Below are positions 54,480 to 63,997 of a stretch of DNA of 64,000 nt, one piece after another; the stretch's first letter is position 1, and each line of letters begins with the position of its first letter. The translations under genes and the position numbers were made by a program. Source of the DNA: Lachnospiraceae bacterium (GTDB lineage Bacteria; Bacillota; Clostridia; Lachnospirales; Lachnospiraceae); the NCBI GenBank assembly GCA_015057425.1, contig SVEL01000010.1, positions 21,680 through 85,679 on the forward strand, in the 5' to 3' direction. Below the pieces are notes generated by a model that did not search any database, was not told the origin of the DNA, and was given only the letters and a program-made list of their open reading frames with translations.

Positions 54480-56363
54480 TCAACATTTGTATATTTCCTT
54501 CACAAATCTTGACACCGGCAATTCTTTGCCATATCTGTCCTTCGTATAAGTGACTATCAGTTTCTTTGCCGCTCTGGTCATGGCAACGTAAAAAAGTCGT
54601 CTTTCCTCCTCTATATCATCAGCACATATGGCTCTGCTGTGGGGCATTATCTTTTCATTGGCGTCTATTATAAATACCACATCATATTCCAAACCTTTTG
54701 ATGCATGTATTGTGGAAAGCGTTAATTTTGATACCGCTTTCCTATTCTTGTCACTATAATAATCACTCTTATTCTCTTTTTCTATCATATCTTGTCTACA
54801 TTGTTCTATATAGCCGATAAATTCTTTTATGCTGTTATATTTCTTAGATTGCAACTGAATTATCTCTAACATATTTAGTACATCTTCTTCATACTCTTTC
54901 TGTTTCTTCTTAAACTTTTCAAGATAAAGCCGATACTTAAGTCCATAAAGTATATAACTTATGGCTCCATATGTATTCATACTTTTAAGGAACTTTATTC
55001 CATTTAAAAATTCATTTAGATTATTAAATTGTTCCTTTGTAACGATACCCTCCGTCAAGTCTCTCTCCGCTTTCGCAATCACTTTTTTCCAATCTATATT
55101 TTCTTCTTCGAATACCCCCCTTGGTATTTTCCTCTCCGGTTTATTAATTATCCTCAGATAATGTTCACGGCTGTCATCTCCTGATGCAATGGCAAGATAT
55201 GCAAGTACATCTTTAATAAAATTGTTATCATATATATTTTCAACCTTATCTTTAATAGAAAAATCTATACCTTTTTCCGTCAGAAGCTGGCACAGCATTA
55301 CAGGATTAGAGTTTGTTCTATAAAGCACTGCCACTTTTTTACAATCATTGTTTTTTATTATTTTCTCATACTGATTTATAACAAATTCGCATTGTTCAGA
55401 CATGTTATTAAGACATACAATTTGAACTTTTTCACCTTCTTCTCTTACTGATTTTATATTTTTCTTAAATCTTTTCTTATTATTTTCTATTAATTTTGAT
55501 GATGCTTTTACAATTTCACCATTACACCTATAGTTAATATCAAGATATATTTTTTTCGCACCTGCAAAATATTGTTCAAACTCTAAGATTATATCCGGCT
55601 TAGCACCCCTGAATCCATAAATAGCCTGATCGTCATCGCCTACTGCAAAAACGTTATTCAAGGGAGCTGCTATTAATTTTATAATTTTGTTTTGTATCTC
55701 ATTTATGTCCTGATATTCATCCACAAGTATATATCTGTAGCAGCTTCTCACTTTTTCCAATACATTTTTATCTCTATGCAGTAATGTCTCTGTATCATAT
55801 AACATATCTTCAAAATCTATCTTTTTGTTCAACGATATTCTTTTTACGTATTCATTGTATACTTTTATAAAAAGTATTTCATCCAGGCATCCTGTTTTAT
55901 GTTCCTTATGATGTTTTTTAGCAGATATATCCTTTAATATTGCACGCAAATTATCCTTTGTGTCCTCTATGCCTGCATCAATATGCTCTCTATACCTTAT
56001 ATCTCTTAAAACCTCCTTTAAAACAGCTTCTTTTTCCCATTCTTTTATTATATTTTCACTGCTGTAACCCAAGAATTCCTTTAATATACCAAAGAACACC
56101 GAATGAAATGTCCCAAAGGTTACCTGCTCCGGTGAAAGATTATCACCTTTAAAGCCTTTTATAAACCTTTCTTTCATCTCTTTTGCCGCACTATTAGTAA
56201 ATGTTACCACAAGGATATTTTCCGGATTTACGCCGTATTTTTTGATTAAATTTGCTACTCTGTTAACTATTACGGTAGTTTTCCCTGAACCGGGACCTGA
56301 TAAAACAAGCAATGGACCATTAAAATGATCCACTGCTTCTAATTGTGATTTGTTTAAAGACAT
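54480..56363 (-). CDS. UvrD/PcrA-type superfamily 1 helicase
   Basis: A 627-residue ATP-dependent 3'-5' DNA helicase. Motif I is LSGPGSGKTT. TFTNSAAKEMKERF, DEYQDIN (motif II), GDDDQAIYGFRGA (III), LDINYRCN (IV), TIHASKGLEYDVVF (V) and FYVAMTRAAKKLIVT (VI) are all present. It is a little shorter than PcrA (about 720 to 740 residues), lacking a typical C-terminal extension. It likely acts in repair or recombination. It precedes gltX upstream on the same strand, with a 24-base gap. Confidence 0.92.
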   Translation of the reverse strand: MSLNKSQLEAVDHFNGPLLVLSGPGSGKTTVIVNRVANLIKKYGVNPENILVVTFTNSAAKEMKERFIKGFKGDNLSPEQVTFGTFHSVFFGILKEFLGYSSENIIKEWEKEAVLKEVLRDIRYREHIDAGIEDTKDNLRAILKDISAKKHHKEHKTGCLDEILFIKVYNEYVKRISLNKKIDFEDMLYDTETLLHRDKNVLEKVRSCYRYILVDEYQDINEIQNKIIKLIAAPLNNVFAVGDDDQAIYGFRGAKPDIILEFEQYFAGAKKIYLDINYRCNGEIVKASSKLIENNKKRFKKNIKSVREEGEKVQIVCLNNMSEQCEFVINQYEKIIKNNDCKKVAVLYRTNSNPVMLCQLLTEKGIDFSIKDKVENIYDNNFIKDVLAYLAIASGDDSREHYLRIINKPERKIPRGVFEEENIDWKKVIAKAERDLTEGIVTKEQFNNLNEFLNGIKFLKSMNTYGAISYILYGLKYRLYLEKFKKKQKEYEEDVLNMLEIIQLQSKKYNSIKEFIGYIEQCRQDMIEKENKSDYYSDKNRKAVSKLTLSTIHASKGLEYDVVFIIDANEKIMPHSRAICADDIEEERRLFYVAMTRAAKKLIVTYTKDRYGKELPVSRFVKEIYKC

Positions 56364-56387
56364 TTATACCCCTTACTTATCATCGTT

Positions 56388-57836
56388 TTATGACAACTTT
56401 TCGATACCTTTACGGATTCTCTTAAGACTCTCCTCTTTTCCTAAGATTTCCATTATTTCAAATGCACCGCCCGGTGTCATCTGCTTTCCTGAAACAGCTG
56501 TTCTTATAGGCCATAAGCCTGTACCATTCTTAATTTCTTTCTTCTGAATGTAATCCATCATAAGGTCATGAAGGTTTGTTACTGAATAATCATCTGTAGA
56601 TTCAAGAATAGGAAGTACTTCTTTAAGTATCTCAAGTGAGATAGCTGCATCTGTCTTCATCTTCTTATGTGTATACATTTCGATATCATATTCAGGCAAT
56701 TCTTCGAAGAAATCAATATGCTCCTTAATATCTGTAAATACTTCTATTCTTGTCTTAACAAGATCAAGTATTTTCTTCTTATCTACGTCCTTAGTAATGA
56801 CTTCATCTACATATGGCATAGCCATTTCGTAGAACTTTTCATTGTCCATAGCCTTAATGTATTCACCGTTCATCCATCTAAGCTTAACGATATCAAATAC
56901 TGCAGGTGATTTGCTTACATGATGGTAGTCAAACTCTTTTATAAGCTCATCAAGAGTAAAGATTTCTCTGTTATCTTCCGGACTCCAGCCTAAAAGTGCG
57001 ATGAAATTTACAATTGCTTCTGATACAAAGCCCTGTTCAATTAAATCTTCATATGAAGAATGTCCGCATCTCTTACTTAACTTCTTATGAGTTTCATCTG
57101 TAATAAGCGGAAGATGTACATATGCAGGTGATTTCCAGCCAAATGCATCATACAATCTCTGATACTTCGGTGAAGATGAAATATATTCATTACCACGTAC
57201 AACATGTGTAATTTCCATCAAATGGTCATCTACTACGTTTGCGAAATTATAAGTAGGATATCCGTCTGATTTAATGAGAATCATATCATCAAGTTCTGCG
57301 TTATCAACTGTAATTTCACCATAAATATCATCATAGAAGGTTGTTGTGCCTTCTTTAGGATTATTTTGTCTTATAACGTATGGAACACCTGCAGCAAGCT
57401 TTGCTTCTACTTCTTCCTTAGACAAAGAAAGACAATGCTTATCATACACAACTATTTCTTTACCTGATATTTCCTGTTTTAATGTATCAAGACGTTCCTT
57501 ATCGCAGAAACAATAGTATGCTTCGCCTTTTTCTACAAGCTGCTTAGCATATTCAAGGTAAATACCTGTTGCCATACGTTCGCTCTGAACATATGGGCCG
57601 AAACCTTTATCTTTATCAGGACCTTCATCATGTACAAGACCTGTCTTTTCAAGTGTTCTGTAAATAATGTCTACAGCTCCCTCAACAAGTCTTTCCTGAT
57701 CTGTATCCTCAATTCTTAATATAAAATCTCCATCCTCATGTTTTGCAATAAGAAATTCGTATAAAGCTGTTCTTAAGTTTCCTACATGCATCCTTCCTGT
57801 AGGGCTTGGAGCAAATCTTGTTCTAATCTTTCCCAT
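56388..57836 (-). CDS. gltX: Glutamate-tRNA ligase
   Basis: Charges tRNA-Glu, and in bacteria lacking glutaminyl-tRNA synthetase also tRNA-Gln. The 482-residue class I enzyme has the HIGH-like motif [32 protein letters not shown], the catalytic KLSKR loop ([11 protein letters not shown]), and an anticodon-binding C-terminus. The sequence reads clean from ATG 57836, with a GGAGAGAG-type site. It lies 14 bases after the kinase-like gene. Confidence 0.96.
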   Translation of the reverse strand: MGKIRTRFAPSPTGRMHVGNLRTALYEFLIAKHEDGDFILRIEDTDQERLVEGAVDIIYRTLEKTGLVHDEGPDKDKGFGPYVQSERMATGIYLEYAKQLVEKGEAYYCFCDKERLDTLKQEISGKEIVVYDKHCLSLSKEEVEAKLAAGVPYVIRQNNPKEGTTTFYDDIYGEITVDNAELDDMILIKSDGYPTYNFANVVDDHLMEITHVVRGNEYISSSPKYQRLYDAFGWKSPAYVHLPLITDETHKKLSKRCGHSSYEDLIEQGFVSEAIVNFIALLGWSPEDNREIFTLDELIKEFDYHHVSKSPAVFDIVKLRWMNGEYIKAMDNEKFYEMAMPYVDEVITKDVDKKKILDLVKTRIEVFTDIKEHIDFFEELPEYDIEMYTHKKMKTDAAISLEILKEVLPILESTDDYSVTNLHDLMMDYIQKKEIKNGTGLWPIRTAVSGKQMTPGGAFEIMEILGKEESLKRIRKGIEKLS

Positions 57837-57850
57837 TTTCTCTCTCCATT

Positions 57851-58471
57851 CTATTTAAATCTTACTTCCATATAATTTTTAATGATTTCTATACATTTAT
57901 CATAATTAAGTTCACTACTGTTAAGGCAAATGTCATAATTTCTGGCATCATTCCAGTTTTTTCCTGTGTAATGATAGTAATATTCGCCTCTGTATTTATC
58001 CTTTTTAAGAATAAATTTCTCAGCTTCCTTACGGCTCATATTTTTCATAGGAGCAACTACATCAATACAATGTTCCAAAGGTGCATGTACAAAAACTCGT
58101 ATAACATTAGGATTATCCTTTAATACAAAGTCTGCACATCTTCCGGCAATAACGAAAGATTCCTTTGCTGCAAGCTCCTTGATAACCTTTGCCTGATAAT
58201 TAAACAAGTTCTTAGTAGATACAAAATCATTGCTGTCAGGCGGGATAATTTCACCTGTATACACATCCTTTGCAGTCTTAAAAAGAGATGTCGACTTTAA
58301 CTTTTCATCTGCCTGTGCGAATAAAGCCTCACTGATTCCGCTTTCATCAGATGCAAGTCTCAAGATGTCTCTATCATAAAAATTAATGCCTAACTGCTCA
58401 GCAAGCATCTTACCTATAGTCTTACCACCGCTACCATAGCCACGTGCAATTGTAATAACAAAATTTTCCAT
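57851..58471 (-). CDS. Cytidylate kinase-like protein
   Basis: A 206-residue P-loop protein of the cytidylate-kinase-like (AAA_26) family. The P-loop is [42 protein letters not shown] and [19 protein letters not shown] follow. These differ from true CMP kinases in the nucleotide-binding region, so the substrate is unknown. It lies between gltX and livF on the same strand. Confidence 0.85.
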   Translation of the reverse strand: MENFVITIARGYGSGGKTIGKMLAEQLGINFYDRDILRLASDESGISEALFAQADEKLKSTSLFKTAKDVYTGEIIPPDSNDFVSTKNLFNYQAKVIKELAAKESFVIAGRCADFVLKDNPNVIRVFVHAPLEHCIDVVAPMKNMSRKEAEKFILKKDKYRGEYYYHYTGKNWNDARNYDICLNSSELNYDKCIEIIKNYMEVRFK

Positions 58472-58489
58472 AAATCGTCCTCCCTGTTG

Positions 58490-59206
58490 TCACTCACCAA
58501 GGTATGCTTTCTTTACTTTATCATCATTCATAAGTTCTTTAGCATTGCCTTCGAGACTTATATTTCCTGTTTCAAGTACATATGCTCTGTCCGAAATAGA
58601 AAGAGCCTTTTTCGCATTCTGTTCTACAAGTAAAACTGTAGTTCCGCTGCTGCTTATAGACTTAATAATATCAAATATCTCAGATACAAGAATAGGAGAA
58701 AGTCCCATAGACGGCTCGTCAAGAAGGATTATGTCCGGTTTGGACATAAGTGCTCTACCCATAGCAAGCATCTGCTGTTCACCACCTGAAAGAGTTCCTG
58801 CAAGCTGTTTCTTTCTTTCTTCAAGACGTGGAAATCTTGCATATACAGCTGCCAATGTTTCTGCTATCTCCGTTTTATTTTTTCTTGTAAAAGCACCCAT
58901 CATAAGGTTTTCATAAACTGTAAGGTTAGCAAAAACTCTACGACCTTCCGGAACGTGTGCCATACCTATTGAAACAAGTTTATGTGCAGGAAGCTTTGAA
59001 ATATCCTGACCTTTAAATATAATACTGCCGCTATCCGGTGCAATAAGACCTGAAATAGTATGAAGTGTAGTTGTCTTACCGGCACCGTTGGCACCTATAA
59101 GAGATATAACTTCACCTTCATTTACTTCGAAGGAAATACCTTTTATAGCCTTAATCATCCCGTAGCTGACTTCGAGATTATTAACCTTTAACATACATTT
59201 CTCCAT
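58490..59206 (-). CDS. livF: Branched-chain amino-acid ABC importer ATPase LivF
   Basis: A 238-residue ATPase of a HAAT-type importer. Walker A GANGAGKTT, GLIAPDSGSIIFKG, the LivF-specific AHVPEGRRVFANLTV, signature LSGGEQQMLAMGRAL and Walker B IILLDEPSMGLSP are all seen. It pairs with LivG. It is the last gene of livJHMGF, separated from livG by 87 bases that contain a strong hairpin. Confidence 0.94.
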   Translation of the reverse strand: MEKCMLKVNNLEVSYGMIKAIKGISFEVNEGEVISLIGANGAGKTTTLHTISGLIAPDSGSIIFKGQDISKLPAHKLVSIGMAHVPEGRRVFANLTVYENLMMGAFTRKNKTEIAETLAAVYARFPRLEERKKQLAGTLSGGEQQMLAMGRALMSKPDIILLDEPSMGLSPILVSEIFDIIKSISSSGTTVLLVEQNAKKALSISDRAYVLETGNISLEGNAKELMNDDKVKKAYLGE

Positions 59207-59229
59207 TCCATTTAAAATTTGAATAACCT

Positions 59230-59254
59230 GGGAGAATTTTTATAAAATTCTCCC
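59230..59254. other. Perfect hairpin in the livG-livF gap
   Basis: GGGAGAATTTT (59230-59240) and AAAATTCTCCC (59244-59254) form an 11-base perfect stem with a three-base loop. There is no T-run after it on the minus strand, so it is more likely an mRNA processing or stabilising element than a terminator. Confidence 0.75.
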
Positions 59255-59293
59255 GAAAACAGCCCCCGAATCGAATTTCTCACTACCTTGTTT

Positions 59294-60052
59294 TTATTGT
59301 CCAAGATATGCTGTAATTACTTTAGGGTCATTAAGCACTTCTGATGTCTTACCCGATGTGAGAACCTGACCGAAGTTAAGAACCGTAAGTTCTTCACATA
59401 TTCCTGCTACAAGCTTCATATCGTGCTCAATGAGTAATATTGTCATGTCAAAATTATCTCTAACGAATCTTATCATATCCATAAGTTCCTGAGTTTCATT
59501 TGGATTCATACCCGCTGCAGGCTCATCTAACAATAAAAGTTTAGGATTGGTAGCAAGAGCTCTTGCTATCTCAAGTCTACGCTGTTTGCCATATGGTAAG
59601 TTTGATGAAAGTGTATTAGCTTCATCTGCAAGACCAAGTACTTCAAGCAATTCCATTGCTTTTGCATTCATTGCTTTTTCCTTCTTGTAATATGACGGTA
59701 ATCTGAGTATTCCCGTAAACATATCGTATTTCTGCTGATTATGAAGTCCAACCTTTACATTATCAAGAACCGACATTTCTTTAAAAAGACGAATATTCTG
59801 GAATGTTCTTGCTATACCGCCTTTATTGATTTCTATCGGACTTTTTCCTGTAATATTAACTCCGTCTAATACCACTGAACCATTATCCGGCTTATATACA
59901 CCTGTAAGAAGGTTAAATGCTGTAGTCTTACCTGCACCATTCGGTCCGATAAGACCATAAAGCTGATTTTTCTCGATAGTAAGATTTAAATTATCAACTG
60001 CACGAAGACCACCAAAAGAGATTCCGAGGTTATTAACTTCCAATATAGCCAT
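59294..60052 (-). CDS. livG: Branched-chain amino-acid ABC importer ATPase LivG
   Basis: A 252-residue ATPase partner of LivF. Walker A GPNGAGKTT, the LivG-specific GIARTFQNIRLFKEMSVLDNV, LPYGKQRRLEIARAL as signature, LLLLDEPAAGMNP, and the switch His in LLIEHDM. Start ATG 60052 follows AAGGAGG and overlaps the livM stop by a TAATATG arrangement. A longer frame inside livM to 60109 lacks a site. Confidence 0.95.
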   Translation of the reverse strand: MAILEVNNLGISFGGLRAVDNLNLTIEKNQLYGLIGPNGAGKTTAFNLLTGVYKPDNGSVVLDGVNITGKSPIEINKGGIARTFQNIRLFKEMSVLDNVKVGLHNQQKYDMFTGILRLPSYYKKEKAMNAKAMELLEVLGLADEANTLSSNLPYGKQRRLEIARALATNPKLLLLDEPAAGMNPNETQELMDMIRFVRDNFDMTILLIEHDMKLVAGICEELTVLNFGQVLTSGKTSEVLNDPKVITAYLGQ

Positions 60053-60053
60053 A

Positions 60054-61259
60054 TTACTGAACCTCCTTATCTGCTGTTTCCACAACTGTTTCTGCTGTTT
60101 TGCTTTCAACTTCTACAGTCTCTTCAACTGTTTCTTTTTTCTTCTTAAAAATCTTCAATATAAGATTCTTTACAGAAAGCTTCTTTAAGATTTCCTTACA
60201 TTTTGGATTCCATGTAAAGAGCATCATTACAATAAGTACAATTGAATAAATAAGCATTCTGTACTTGTCAAAATTCATAAATAAGCTTGATGTCGGAAGC
60301 CATGTAAGAATAGCTGCTGCTATAATTGAACCTCTGATACTTCCGATTCCGCCAAGTACAACAATTACAAGGATTTCAATAGAGAAATTGTAATCAAATG
60401 ATACCGGTTCCGCCATACCAAGGAAATGTATGTAAAGCACACCTGCCATACCTGCAAGTGCAGACGAAAGACCATATATCATAAGTCTGTACTTTGTAAT
60501 ATTAATTCCTGATGCCTCTGCAGCAATTCTGTTATCTCTGATAGCCATAACTGCTCTACCGCTTCTTGAATTAATAAAGTTAAATACTATAAGAAGAGTA
60601 ACTACCACAAGAATCATACCAAGAATAATAAAAGTATTATTTCTATGGAAATCCTTATATACAGATACAAGCTTTGTCATACCTGTTGCACCCTTTATAA
60701 TCACATTTTCAACAGAAACGCCTTCCGTAACTGTATTTTCAATAAATGACACCTTAAGCTTTCCATCGTTAAAAACAATATATAAGTTATTTAACAATGA
60801 TCTTATAACCTCGCCAAATGCCAATGTAACAACTGCAAGATAATCGCCTCTAAGTCTAAGTACTAATGAACCTACGAGAATTCCGACTATTCCGCCTACC
60901 AATGTACCTACAACAACTGCAAGGAGAAATCTTAACCAATCGTTTGAAATCGTATCAGCAAAAATCTTGGAGAACATACCACTTGAAAATGCACCTACAC
61001 ACATAAATGCTGCATGACCGAGACTGAGTTCTCCCAAGAAACCTACTACAAGATTTAATGATACTGCCAATATTATGTAATAGCAAATCATTGGGAATAT
61101 GCCTATCAATGATTCACTTGATCCAACTGTAGTAATAATCTTAAATATTACGAAAAACAGTATCACAAGCGAAAGTGTAAGCATATTATTTTTGCTTGCT
61201 TTATTCATATTTTTAAACTTACCGGCCAATGAATTTCCGGCTGTATTTGTTTTACTCAT
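60054..61259 (-). CDS. livM: Branched-chain amino-acid ABC importer permease LivM
   Basis: A 401-residue permease with about nine or ten helices. LNLVVGFLGELSLGHAAFMCVGAF, RLRGDYLAVVTLAFGEVIR and the ATPase-contact loop GRAVMAIRDNRIAAEASGIN identify LivM. The protein carries a charged C-terminal tail rich in Glu, Val and Lys (last 30 residues). Start ATG 61259 has AGGTG upstream. A GTG at 61268 in the same frame is an alternative. Confidence 0.94.
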   Translation of the reverse strand: MSKTNTAGNSLAGKFKNMNKASKNNMLTLSLVILFFVIFKIITTVGSSESLIGIFPMICYYIILAVSLNLVVGFLGELSLGHAAFMCVGAFSSGMFSKIFADTISNDWLRFLLAVVVGTLVGGIVGILVGSLVLRLRGDYLAVVTLAFGEVIRSLLNNLYIVFNDGKLKVSFIENTVTEGVSVENVIIKGATGMTKLVSVYKDFHRNNTFIILGMILVVVTLLIVFNFINSRSGRAVMAIRDNRIAAEASGINITKYRLMIYGLSSALAGMAGVLYIHFLGMAEPVSFDYNFSIEILVIVVLGGIGSIRGSIIAAAILTWLPTSSLFMNFDKYRMLIYSIVLIVMMLFTWNPKCKEILKKLSVKNLILKIFKKKKETVEETVEVESKTAETVVETADKEVQ

Positions 61260-61287
61260 AAAACACACCTGTTCCTTTCGTAATATT

Positions 61288-62169
61288 CTAAACTTTTTCT
61301 TTAAACTTCTTACCGAGGATACCGGTAGGCTTAATGTTAAGCATAAGTATCAGCACTAAGAACACTATTGCTTCTGACATATTAGTTGAAATATATGTAC
61401 CTGCAAATATTTCTATAACACCTAAGGTTATACCGCCAATTAAAGCTCCCGGTATAGAGCCTATACCACCGAATACGGCTGCAATGAATGCTTTAATACC
61501 CGGCATAGAACCGGACATTGGTGTCAAACTGTCGTATGCTGAAAAATAAAGGAAACTTGCTATTGCTGCAAGTGCAGAACCAATTGCAAATGTTATGGAT
61601 ATTGTTCTGTTTACATTGATACCCATAAGCTGTGCTGCCCCTTTATCTTCAGATACAGCAAGCATTGAACGACCTGTTTTTGTTTTATTTATAAACAGTG
61701 TAAGTCCTACCATAATAACAAGACATGTAACTATTGTAACTATCGTAGTTCCTTTAATTATAAGTTCTCCATCTGCAAGAACAAGATTCGGAACGTTGAT
61801 AACCGATTCATATTTCTTTGTATCAGAACCTTTTATAACAAGAATAATATTTTGTAAGAAATAGCTTACACCGATTGCTGTAATAAGAACAGCTAAAGGT
61901 GATGCTTTTCTAAGTGGTTTATAAGCTATCTTTTCTACTACAATGCCAAGTACCGTACATGCAAGTACCGTCACAAGCATTGCAACCCATATATTTCCCT
62001 GTAACGCATATACAAATTCAAATGTTATGTATCCGCCTATCATAATTACATCACCATGAGCGAAATTAAGCATTTTAGCTATACCATATACCATAGTATA
62101 TCCTAAGGCAATAATTGCATATATACTTCCCAGGTTTACACCATTAATTAATGCACTGATAAATTTCAT
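61288..62169 (-). CDS. livH: Branched-chain amino-acid ABC importer permease LivH
   Basis: A 293-residue permease with about eight helices. GSIYAIIALGYTMVYGIAKMLNFAHGD at the N-terminus, AVLITAIGVSYFLQNI, GRSMLAVSEDKGAAQLMGIN for ATPase contact, and AAVFGGIGSIPGALIGG are LivH marks. Start ATG 62169 has GGAG six bases upstream. The frame opens to 62217 without a site. It follows livJ after 185 bases containing a weak hairpin that could reduce read-through. Confidence 0.95.
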   Translation of the reverse strand: MKFISALINGVNLGSIYAIIALGYTMVYGIAKMLNFAHGDVIMIGGYITFEFVYALQGNIWVAMLVTVLACTVLGIVVEKIAYKPLRKASPLAVLITAIGVSYFLQNIILVIKGSDTKKYESVINVPNLVLADGELIIKGTTIVTIVTCLVIMVGLTLFINKTKTGRSMLAVSEDKGAAQLMGINVNRTISITFAIGSALAAIASFLYFSAYDSLTPMSGSMPGIKAFIAAVFGGIGSIPGALIGGITLGVIEIFAGTYISTNMSEAIVFLVLILMLNIKPTGILGKKFKEKV

Positions 62170-62305
62170 ATCTTTCTCCATTCCCGCACTCTTACCGGCG
62201 CGTATTTTTGCATACAAGCTTGACTAAATACTGAAACCAGTGTTTACTCAACCTGCTACGCAGAATTTCACCAAAATAACACCGCCAGTTTTTAATTCAA
62301 AACAG

Positions 62306-62332
62306 AGAGATGCCTAAAACGACACCCCTCTG
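62306..62332 (-). terminator. Weak hairpin between livJ and livH
   Basis: ACAGAG (62302-62307) and CTCTGT (62328-62333) can pair, followed on the minus strand by a short TTTT run. This arrangement is common after highly expressed binding-protein genes and would let only part of transcription continue to livH. Confidence 0.45.
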
Positions 62333-62354
62333 TCACATTTAATTAATTTTTAAA

Positions 62355-63530
62355 CTATTTTGTATATGAAACATATACTCCGTCTTTAATAACAACAGCC
62401 TTTGGAGCCTTGTTAACTTCACCTGTTGCAACCCATGTCATATCTTCGCCTGTAAGACCATCAAATGAAAGTTTTACGATAGCGCCCATAAGCTTTTCAC
62501 AAATCTGTTCATTTGTCATAGCTGGTGTGATTTTCGCATCTTCGATAGCTTCCTTAAGGATATACATAGCATCGTAAGCATCTGCCGCGAACTGGTTAGG
62601 GATTTCATTGTTACATTTTTCTTTATATTTTGCAACGAAAGCCTTTGTCTTGTCATCTGTAGCATCTGCTGCGAATGGTGTAAGTAAAAGAACATCTTCT
62701 GCAAGTGTTGTATCGAAGTTTTCTACACCAAGAATACCATCAAGACCGTCACAACCAAAGAATGTTGGTTCATAACCCATTTCATTTGCCTGTGTAAGGA
62801 TTGTTGATGCTTCTGAATAATAAATTGGAAGGAATACAAGTGTTGCACCTGCGTCCTTAGCAGCGTTTAACTGTACAGAGAAGTCTGTATTTGTTGTTGT
62901 TGTAAATGAACCTGTATAAGCAATTTCAAACTTCTTGTCTTCTTCTGCCTGTTTCTTAAATGTTTCATAAATACCTGATGAATAGTTTGTTGAGCTGTCA
63001 TAAATAACTGCTACCTTTTCTGCAAGTCCGTTTTCAGCAATATACTTAGCTGAAGCTGAACCCTGGTTAGGATCTGAGAAACATACCTGGAATACATTGT
63101 CATTAACGATACAATCTGTTGATGAACCTGATGGTGTAAGCTGGAACACGCTGTCAAGGTTTGTCTTATCAGCTACTGCTGTACAAGGACCTGATGTAAC
63201 AGAACCCATCATAATCTGGATACCCCAGTCTTTAAGAATGTTATAACCACTAACTGCTTTTTCTGCATTGTGTTCATCATCTACAAACTTAAATTCTACC
63301 TGGTAACCATTGATACCACCTGCTGCGTTGATCTCTTCTACAGCGATTTCTGCAGCATTCTTAACTGCATTACCATAAATAGCAGCTCCGCCTGTAAGTG
63401 GACCTGTACCACCTATGTAAAACTTATCTTTTGCCTTTGTTTCTTCCTTCTGTCCACATGCTGAAAATGCAGTTGCAACTAATGTAACAGCAAGTCCGAG
63501 ACAGAATAATTTTCTTAAACTCTTCTTCAT
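62355..63530 (-). CDS. livJ: Branched-chain amino-acid binding lipoprotein
   Basis: A 391-residue periplasmic-binding-type lipoprotein with lipobox SACG at about residue 26. The fold marks are FYIGGTGPLTGGAAIYGN, AAEIAVEEINAAGGINGYQVEFKF, MGSVTSGPCTAVADK, ALTPSG-like QLTPSGSSTDC, VAVIYDSSTNYSSGIYETF and the later FFGCDGLDGI. It binds the amino acid (leucine, isoleucine or valine, or a relative) outside and presents it to LivHM. It is the first gene of the operon with a near-consensus promoter. Confidence 0.94.
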   Translation of the reverse strand: MKKSLRKLFCLGLAVTLVATAFSACGQKEETKAKDKFYIGGTGPLTGGAAIYGNAVKNAAEIAVEEINAAGGINGYQVEFKFVDDEHNAEKAVSGYNILKDWGIQIMMGSVTSGPCTAVADKTNLDSVFQLTPSGSSTDCIVNDNVFQVCFSDPNQGSASAKYIAENGLAEKVAVIYDSSTNYSSGIYETFKKQAEEDKKFEIAYTGSFTTTTNTDFSVQLNAAKDAGATLVFLPIYYSEASTILTQANEMGYEPTFFGCDGLDGILGVENFDTTLAEDVLLLTPFAADATDDKTKAFVAKYKEKCNNEIPNQFAADAYDAMYILKEAIEDAKITPAMTNEQICEKLMGAIVKLSFDGLTGEDMTWVATGEVNKAPKAVVIKDGVYVSYTK

Positions 63531-63573
63531 TTAAATCCTCCGTTCTGACACCAATTTACTGTATCACTTTATT

Positions 63574-63632
63574 GTGGTGCAACCAAAAACACCACTTCAC
63601 TTTATCTTACTATCAGAAGGATAAATTGTCAA
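63574..63632 (-). promoter_or_regulatory. Promoter and 5' hairpin of the liv operon
   Basis: Minus-strand -35 TTGACA (63627-63632, perfect), 17-base spacer, -10 TAAGAT (63604-63609). The predicted transcript begins near 63597 and folds at once into a GTGGTG/CACCAC stem (63574-63595), about 45 bases before the livJ ATG. Such a 5' stem can protect mRNA. Confidence 0.72.
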
Positions 63633-63637
63633 GGTTT

Positions 63638-63997
63638 TTATCCGTGTACTACTTCATTTAACTGTTTTGAAAGTTCTTTGATTTTTTCCACTATTCCTGC
63701 AAGACTTTCTGTACCTGCACTGTTTTCCTGTGTTGCTGCTGATACCTGTTCAACTGCATTACAGTTTGAAACTGTATTATCACTTATCTGTTTCATACTT
63801 TCAGCAACATCATCACTCTTCTCTTTAATGTCATTTGCAGTTCTGTCAATCTGGTGAATCTGCTCCGTAAGTTCGATATTAGATGATGTTATAAGCTTCG
63901 TTGATTCGTTTGCTTTACTTATACTTTCCATACCATTATGTGCATTAGTGGCACTTTGTTCCATTGCAATAACAGCATGTTCTGTATTTTTACAACT
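63638..63997 (-). CDS. C-terminal part of a methyl-accepting chemotaxis protein (partial or broken)
   Basis: The coiled-coil C-terminus of a chemotaxis receptor. The frame reads ITSSNIELTEQIHQIDRTANDIKEKSDD and ends VEQVSAATQENSAGTESLAGIVEKIKELSKQLNEVV, the usual methylation-helix ending. It is open back to 63997, but TGA at 63998-64000 is in the same frame. No ribosome site precedes the internal ATG at 63964. So it is either a receptor broken by a frameshift at the edge, a short separate protein, or a remnant. The window edge prevents a decision. Confidence 0.55.
   Translation of the reverse strand, partial: SCKNTEHAVIAMEQSATNAHNGMESISKANESTKLITSSNIELTEQIHQIDRTANDIKEKSDDVAESMKQISDNTVSNCNAVEQVSAATQENSAGTESLAGIVEKIKELSKQLNEVVHG

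Noticed and set aside
59230..59254. Terminator between livG and livF
   Set aside because: The stem is not followed by a T-run on the minus strand, and livF belongs to the same transport system.
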